64,000 nucleotides of DNA, from the NCBI GenBank assembly GCA_002702065.1, contig NZXX01000012.1:248001-312000 (forward strand). The letters are read 5' to 3'. Within the stretch, counting starts at the first letter, position 1; every line of letters begins with the position of its first letter. Positions 59,346-64,000 of the stretch are shown here, one piece after another. This stretch comes from Anaerolineaceae bacterium. GTDB taxonomy: Bacteria > Chloroflexota > Anaerolineae > Aggregatilineales > Phototrophicaceae. The translations under genes and the position numbers were made by a program. A model generated the notes under the pieces. That model saw nothing but the letters and a program-made list of their open reading frames with translations. It made no database searches and was not told where the DNA came from.

Positions 59346-60226
59346 ACACGCCGTCCGGTCAGGTAGCGCATCGCCAGGTCCTTGCGTACGAACAGAAACA
59401 CGGCCAGCCCGGCCAGCGCACCAGTCAGATGGGCCAGGTTGTTGACCCCGCCGTAATCCTGCCCCTGCTGTATCGTCTCCAGTGAAGGCAGCAGATCGCG
59501 CCCCAGGAAGTAGATCAGCAGCAGCCATGCCGGTACACGGATCGTCCAGCGCCAGACCGGGGCGGTGCGCAGTTCGCCGCCAAAGCCAAAGATTTTAGCC
59601 GCGTATACCACGAATATGCGCAGGATGGAGATGATACCCCAGAAGCACAGCACCTGCGCACCGGGGAACAGCAGCAGATAGGCCGCCATGACGCCGGAGA
59701 TCGCGCCGCTGGCCCCGATGCCGGGCAAATCCACGGGCGATGGGTTGAGTACCACGCTGCCCAGATTGGCGACCATGCCTGCCAGAATGTAAAACAACAG
59801 GTAACGCCACGCGCCGCAGGCATCTTCCAGCCGCCGTCCAAATGTCCACAGAAAGATCATGTTGCCCAGCAGGTGCCACATGTCAGCGTGCATGAACATG
59901 CTGGTGAAGGTCACAAACGCGCCGATGCTCAGGCCTTCGCGCAGGTAGGTGCTGCGATAGCCATAGGTCCATACCTGCCGGATATAATCGTCCAGCAGCG
60001 TGGTGCTGCCGCTGATCTCGTAAGCCTGTGCCCCCTGATACAATGCCGGAGCCTGAAAGATGATGAACACCAGCGAATTGATGATGATCAGCAGAATGGT
60101 CATATAGGGCAGGGTGCGATAGCGCACAGTGCCGGTATCGCTGACGGGCAGCGGCAGGAAGAACGCGCCGATAAATAACTCATACAGGATCGCCAGCAGA
60201 AAGATCAGTAGTGTTGCAAATCCCAT
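59342..60226 (-). CDS. Rhomboid intramembrane serine protease
   Basis: 294 residues, six or more spans. The catalytic Ser lies in G-A-S-G-A-I-S-G (about 172-179) and the His in N-N-L-A-H-L-T-G (about 267-274). W-H-L-L-G-N-M (about 117-123) contributes the conserved H-x-x-x-N motif. It cuts membrane proteins within the bilayer. Lies between a TPR gene and a GT9 gene. Confidence 0.93.
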   Translation of the reverse strand: MGFATLLIFLLAILYELFIGAFFLPLPVSDTGTVRYRTLPYMTILLIIINSLVFIIFQAPALYQGAQAYEISGSTTLLDDYIRQVWTYGYRSTYLREGLSIGAFVTFTSMFMHADMWHLLGNMIFLWTFGRRLEDACGAWRYLLFYILAGMVANLGSVVLNPSPVDLPGIGASGAISGVMAAYLLLFPGAQVLCFWGIISILRIFVVYAAKIFGFGGELRTAPVWRWTIRVPAWLLLIYFLGRDLLPSLETIQQGQDYGGVNNLAHLTGALAGLAVFLFVRKDLAMRYLTGRRV

Positions 60227-60237
60227 CGCGGCGCTCC

Positions 60238-61599
60238 TTAAAAGCCGTAAAAAAGTGGGTCGTTAAAGGTTGGGATGCTGGTCGGCGTGATTGGGTTCAG
60301 CAGCAGTTGTATCGCCATGCCGAACACCAGCCAGACCGCCAGACCCAGCAGTACCGCCCCGACTGCGCCCAGAATAAAGCGTGCGGCCCGTGGGATGATC
60401 GGAATCTCGGTGATGTCTTCAATGACGCGGTTGGTCGTGCGTTCCCTGGCCGGCGCGGTATGGTCAGGCACATGACCACCCAGCCAGCGAGCCAGCGGCT
60501 GCTGCTGGGGGGATGACGTGGCCGTGACCAGCAGATACCCCCCGAAAAGCCCCATCAGCACACCCGCCCAGCGGCCCGGTCCGAGCCGCAGCAGGTCCAA
60601 CCCGGCATCCTGCCACGCCAGAAACAGAAAGATCAGCCCAAACCCGGCAGCTTCACGCCAGGCCAGCACCAGGCTGCCGCGTTCGCGGTCGGTCAGCAGC
60701 GGGGCAAATTCCGCCAGTTTTTTGTCGGCTTCGCGTCCGGCTTTGGTGCCAGCGCCGATGCGTGCGGCCTGGTCATAATAGCGCGAGGCAGTATGTTCAT
60801 CGTCCAGATCGCGGTAGATGTCGCCGATTTTGGTCAGGATCAGCTGGCTGTTGGGGTGATTATCGAGGGCGGCTTCCAGCATCTCTTGCGCGCGCATCAC
60901 CTGGTCTTCAGCCATGAATTGATTCGCGATGTTGACGATAGTCTGTTCATCAATATCGGGCAGTTGCGCCAGCCGTTCGCGCAGATCATCGACTTCGCCG
61001 GGGGTGCCGTCGCGCCGGGCAATGTCGATGGCTGTCAGGTAAATCGACGGGTGTGTCGTGCCAGCGTCGAGCGCCCGCCACACCAGTTCGCGGGCGTCGT
61101 CGAGATATTTAAGCCGGGCCAGCTGGCTGACGGCCTGCCGCATGGCTTCTTCGTGGTCGACCTGAATATGCAGCACGCTGACCCACTGTTCGATTGCCGA
61201 TTCGGTATCACCGGTGTCGACATAATGATCGGCTTTTTTGAGCAGGACAGCGATCTGGCGTTCTTCTGCGGCGGTGAGCTTGTGGGCCAGGGTCTTGCCG
61301 GATGCGGTTGGTTGATGATGGGTTGTTTGATTGTCTGCGCCGGTGGTGGCCGGGATAGGCTGAATCGCCGCCTTCATGTCAATGGCATGCTGATTCGTGG
61401 GGTTTAACCGGAGCGCACGATCCAGACATTCCAGCCGCTTTTCGGGCTGCCGGGTGGTTCTGGCCAGCCAGACCCAGGCCATATCGTTGTTCGGGTCGGC
61501 GCGCAGCGCTTCGATCAACAGCCGCCGCCCCTCCGCCACGTCTTTGCGTTCGCGCAGCACCATCACCCCTTCGTGGAACAGGGCTTGCGCTTCGTTCAT
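60238..61599 (-). CDS. TPR protein with C-terminal membrane spans
   Basis: 453 residues from the ATG at 61599, which follows GGGGGA. The N-terminal part (about 1-80) and central part (about 110-285) hold TPR-type helices. A hydrophobic pair lies at about 300-350, and a final span near 415-440. It likely scaffolds proteins at the membrane, with the solenoid in the cytosol. First gene of the operon with rhomboid and GT9. Confidence 0.85.
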   Translation of the reverse strand: MNEAQALFHEGVMVLRERKDVAEGRRLLIEALRADPNNDMAWVWLARTTRQPEKRLECLDRALRLNPTNQHAIDMKAAIQPIPATTGADNQTTHHQPTASGKTLAHKLTAAEERQIAVLLKKADHYVDTGDTESAIEQWVSVLHIQVDHEEAMRQAVSQLARLKYLDDARELVWRALDAGTTHPSIYLTAIDIARRDGTPGEVDDLRERLAQLPDIDEQTIVNIANQFMAEDQVMRAQEMLEAALDNHPNSQLILTKIGDIYRDLDDEHTASRYYDQAARIGAGTKAGREADKKLAEFAPLLTDRERGSLVLAWREAAGFGLIFLFLAWQDAGLDLLRLGPGRWAGVLMGLFGGYLLVTATSSPQQQPLARWLGGHVPDHTAPARERTTNRVIEDITEIPIIPRAARFILGAVGAVLLGLAVWLVFGMAIQLLLNPITPTSIPTFNDPLFYGF

Positions 61600-61634
61600 G
61601 TGCAATCGTCCCCCTATCTGGACATGATGATTCT

Positions 61635-61640
61635 ATTATA
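61635..61640 (-). promoter_or_regulatory. -10 TATAAT for the TPR/rhomboid/GT9 operon
   Basis: Perfect TATAAT on the minus strand, 35 bases ahead of the TPR gene ATG. No -35 or TG extension seen. Confidence 0.55.
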
Positions 61641-61803
61641 TGCCGAACAGGGAGGACCAACCTGGTGAAATCAGGATAGTTTTACGAAATATGTGTGAAA
61701 AACGCGGTGTGCTGCGATTTGATGATCGCTCAGATGTCGGGCGGTCGATGCCAGCCATGCATGCGAACCACGCAAACCATGTCGGGTTAAACGAGCGAAA
61801 CCG

Positions 61804-62265
61804 CTAAACGTTCTGAACCACACCATGCAGCGCCAGATATTTCAGAATGTCAACCACCTGGCTTTCGTGGGTGGCGACGGCCAGCGCCGCAGCGTCCACT
61901 TCCTTGAGCGCGTGCGTGAAATCCGGCGGGTGAATGACGATCAGGGGTTTGCCTTTGGCCGCTGCGTAACCCGCGTCGAAGGCGGCGTTCCACTGGCGAT
62001 ACTGTTCGCCAAATTTGACGACAACAATATCGGCCCGTTCGATGCCGGTGCGGATACGAATGCTATTGATCCTGGCGGCTTTGTGATCCTGCCAGAAATT
62101 ATCGTCTTCGTCGCCCAGAATATCGACGCCGACGTTATCGCTGGCGGCGTGGTCGGTGACAGGGCCTAAAACGGTGACAGGCAGATTGTGCTGCTCGATA
62201 CCGTCGATGATCTGATCTCGCCAGTCGGAATGAATCTCGCCCGACAGGTAGATAGTGAATTCCAT
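61804..62265 (-). CDS. ytoQ: YtoQ family protein
   Basis: 153 residues. The opening E-F-T-I-Y-L-S-G-E-I-H-S-D-W-R and the later D-I-V-V-V-K-F-G-E-Q-Y-R-Q-W-N-A-A-F-D match the YtoQ family, whose fold resembles nucleoside 2-deoxyribosyltransferases. Function is unknown. Lies 24 bases after the VWA gene, perhaps co-transcribed. Confidence 0.9.
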   Translation of the reverse strand: MEFTIYLSGEIHSDWRDQIIDGIEQHNLPVTVLGPVTDHAASDNVGVDILGDEDDNFWQDHKAARINSIRIRTGIERADIVVVKFGEQYRQWNAAFDAGYAAAKGKPLIVIHPPDFTHALKEVDAAALAVATHESQVVDILKYLALHGVVQNV

Positions 62266-62289
62266 GAGCCTTCCTCTCGTGATGACGGG

Positions 62290-63999
62290 TTAATTGTCCT
62301 GATCGCGCTTGCGCCGCGTTTTGAGCAGTTCACCAGCGACGTTCGCGCCGCTTTTATCCGGCGTGGCTGGGCGCGATTGCGGTTGATAACGCGGCTTTTC
62401 GCCCTGTGACTGCGGGGCGGACGTGTCCTCTGTCGTGTCGCGCTGTTCCCGCCGGCGTTCGCGGCTGGTGCGCAGGGCGCTGGCGGTGCTGGGCTGCCCT
62501 TCGGTGCGCTGTCGACCGCGCTGCTTGGCGTCGATCAGGGTCGACATCCGCTCCGAAGTTGCCTCGGAGGGGGCGGGTGTTGGCCGCAGGCGACCCACCG
62601 CGGCGCGGGCCCGTGCCAGATCACTGCGCGTGATGATCAGCCGCCGTATGGCAATATCCAGCGGCAGCAGCAGCAGCGCCACCAGCAGCAGCCAGGGCCA
62701 CAGCGGTGTAAAGGCATTACGCGCGACCAGGTTGTGGACAAAGGGCAGCGATGGATCGTCGCTCATATCGCGGCCATCAGTGATGCTGGCGATATCGTTC
62801 AGCAGGTTGATGTCGGCATTGTTGGCGCGCACGTCATATTCCTGCGAGTAGCTCATCACCCAGCCAGTCGTCTGCCGCACCTGCTGATTGGTGCCTTGAC
62901 CGCTGATCCCCAGAAAATAGGCGCCTTCAGAATCGGGCGTAAACAGGGCTTCGTAACGGCCCGGCGCGACCTGCCGCAGCACCAGCCGTGAAGATTCCAG
63001 CGCAGGATTGACGATGCTGGCCTGCAAGTCGAGGCCGTTCAGAAAGTCGCCGTTATCGTCGCGGGCATCCACAATCAGGCGGGCCTGTTTACCCTGCATC
63101 TGCACGCGCGATTCCAGGTTATTCGATGCGCCTTCGGTAATTGTCCAGCGGACAGCCTGGCTCCAGAAACGGGAGAAATCGGACCAGCCAACCCAGTTTG
63201 CGCCCCAGCGGGACGACGCATCGCTGGTGAAGGCGACTGCCCGGCCCAGCCCATACTGCCACGAGGCCAGCAGCGGGTCGCTGAAGGGTTCCGGCCCGCG
63301 CAGGATGACCTGTGCCGTTTGTTTGGGCGATGTGGCGACGTAGCCCAGCAGCGGTGGCGCGCTCTGTATACCGTCGAGAATCGGGCTGTTGGCGGTCAGC
63401 ACCGGAACGAACGATTCTTCGATGATGTAGGACCGGCTGGCCAGCACGGTTTCCTGCGTGAAGATGGTGGGAATGGATTCGACCAGATCGACCACATGGT
63501 AATTGCCGCCCCCAGCGGACGCCATCTCCCCCAGAAAGGGCGCGCTGCCCTGACCAATAGCGATGACCGATGTCGTAACTTCACTCTCACTGTTGAGCGT
63601 GCCGGCCAGTTCGACAAGGTTATTGGGGCTGGCACCGCCGTCCGTCAGCAGGATGATGTGCTTGCGCGGTGATGGGTCGTTGACGATGTTATTGGCGACC
63701 AGCCGCATGCCTGCCAGAATATCCGTGCCCCCGCTGGCCCGCAGGGTTGCGACCAACCGCTGGAGGCCAACACGATCCAGCACGGGTTGCAGCTCCGCAA
63801 TCCAGTAGCCAACCGTATCGAACGAGACCACGCCCGCCCGGTCAGTGGGTTGCAGCAGATCAATGGACCGAATAATGGCTTCCTTTGCCAGTTCGATGTT
63901 GGCGACATTGTTGGGGTTGATCGCGCCCATACTGCCAGAACGGTCAATCACGTAGACAATCGTAAGCTGGGGCAGGCGCTGCTGATCGCGGATCTGCAT
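62290..63999 (-). CDS. VWA-domain membrane protein (N-terminus cut by window end)
   Basis: At least 569 residues; the frame reaches the right edge, so the true start is probably outside. The VWA domain (about 12-185) has the MIDAS motif D-R-S-G-S-M, then T in G-G-T-D and D in L-L-T-D-G. A middle domain (about 225-290) with W-Q-Y-G-L-G-R-A-V-A-F-T-S-D resembles BatA/glutamine-amidotransferase-like proteins, followed by a beta-sandwich. One span lies at about 433-452, then a basic disordered tail. Confidence 0.85.
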   Translation of the reverse strand: MQIRDQQRLPQLTIVYVIDRSGSMGAINPNNVANIELAKEAIIRSIDLLQPTDRAGVVSFDTVGYWIAELQPVLDRVGLQRLVATLRASGGTDILAGMRLVANNIVNDPSPRKHIILLTDGGASPNNLVELAGTLNSESEVTTSVIAIGQGSAPFLGEMASAGGGNYHVVDLVESIPTIFTQETVLASRSYIIEESFVPVLTANSPILDGIQSAPPLLGYVATSPKQTAQVILRGPEPFSDPLLASWQYGLGRAVAFTSDASSRWGANWVGWSDFSRFWSQAVRWTITEGASNNLESRVQMQGKQARLIVDARDDNGDFLNGLDLQASIVNPALESSRLVLRQVAPGRYEALFTPDSEGAYFLGISGQGTNQQVRQTTGWVMSYSQEYDVRANNADINLLNDIASITDGRDMSDDPSLPFVHNLVARNAFTPLWPWLLLVALLLLPLDIAIRRLIITRSDLARARAAVGRLRPTPAPSEATSERMSTLIDAKQRGRQRTEGQPSTASALRTSRERRREQRDTTEDTSAPQSQGEKPRYQPQSRPATPDKSGANVAGELLKTRRKRDQDN

Positions 64000-64000
64000 T

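Noticed and set aside
1..64000. CRISPR arrays, tRNA or rRNA genes, insertion sequences, integrases or phage genes
   Set aside because: No regular repeat-spacer pattern, cloverleaf, transposase motif or rRNA-like stretch was recognised on reading. A dedicated scan could still find a diverged case.

Overview
The window looks like chromosomal DNA of a free-living, aerobically respiring bacterium of the phylum Chloroflexota, probably class Anaerolineae or a close relative. This is an inference from gene families: abundant HEAT, TPR and WD40 proteins, a serine/threonine kinase fused to a response regulator, FHA and LiaF-type 'toast-rack' proteins, LysM/SdrD-like surface proteins, and an A2-type caa3 oxidase cluster. 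No rRNA, tRNA, ribosomal protein, phage, integrase, insertion sequence or CRISPR array was seen. The DNA is GC-rich and densely coding on both strands. Genes form short operons, often with 1-8 base overlaps.

Layout. 1-2.6 kb: an ECF sigma factor, anti-sigma and membrane adhesin-like operon read leftwards, headed by a candidate 47-residue small ORF. 2.8-7.2 kb: a kinase-receiver-LuxR fusion, divergent from a multi-PAS histidine kinase. 7.3-12.2 kb: a GNAT-like protein, unknown protein, methyltransferase, membrane protein and secreted WD40 protein. 12.3-15.7 kb: a transglutaminase, alpha-E and ATP-grasp amidoligase operon. 15.9-21.4 kb: a TPR protein, then a tandem cassette of toast-rack proteins with different membrane anchors, closed by a terminator. 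21.6-24.8 kb: HEAT protein, a TrmA/RlmD-like methyltransferase with altered catalytic residues, and an inositol-phosphatase-family enzyme. 24.8-28.0 kb: an FHA protein and a pyrK-like, PIG-L, pyrD-like operon in which PyrD lacks its catalytic motif.

28.1-33.3 kb: a PLD-family protein, small unknown genes, and a folC operon with an HXXEE membrane protein. 33.4-37.0 kb: two surface proteins with SdrD-like domains, and fructose-1,6-bisphosphatase. 37.1-43.4 kb: a HerA-like ATPase, an MFS transporter, a glycosyltransferase and a DipZ-type thioredoxin module. 43.4-45.7 kb: a small membrane protein, a HEAT-TIR protein and a HEAT protein. 46.0-52.1 kb: the cytochrome oxidase cluster (II with fused cytochrome c, I, two subunit III-like proteins, a 406-residue membrane protein of unknown role, IV). 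52.1-58.3 kb: an SDR with His in place of the catalytic Tyr, a thioredoxin-NHL protein, an EEP-family hydrolase, a Met-rich secreted protein and an Eis-like acetyltransferase. 58.3-64.0 kb: a GT9, rhomboid and TPR operon, a YtoQ protein and a truncated VWA protein.

How it fits together. The respiratory cluster supplies a terminal oxidase. Much of the rest is signalling and cell-envelope sensing: sigma/anti-sigma, kinase/receiver, FHA and toast-rack proteins. Many genes are preceded by an extended -10 element (TGN-TATAAT-like) without an evident -35 box. No single block can be declared a new system from sequence alone. The strongest candidates are the toast-rack cassette, the kinase-receiver fusion with its divergent histidine kinase, the PyrD-like operon lacking dihydroorotate residues, and the unknown membrane protein inside the oxidase cluster.
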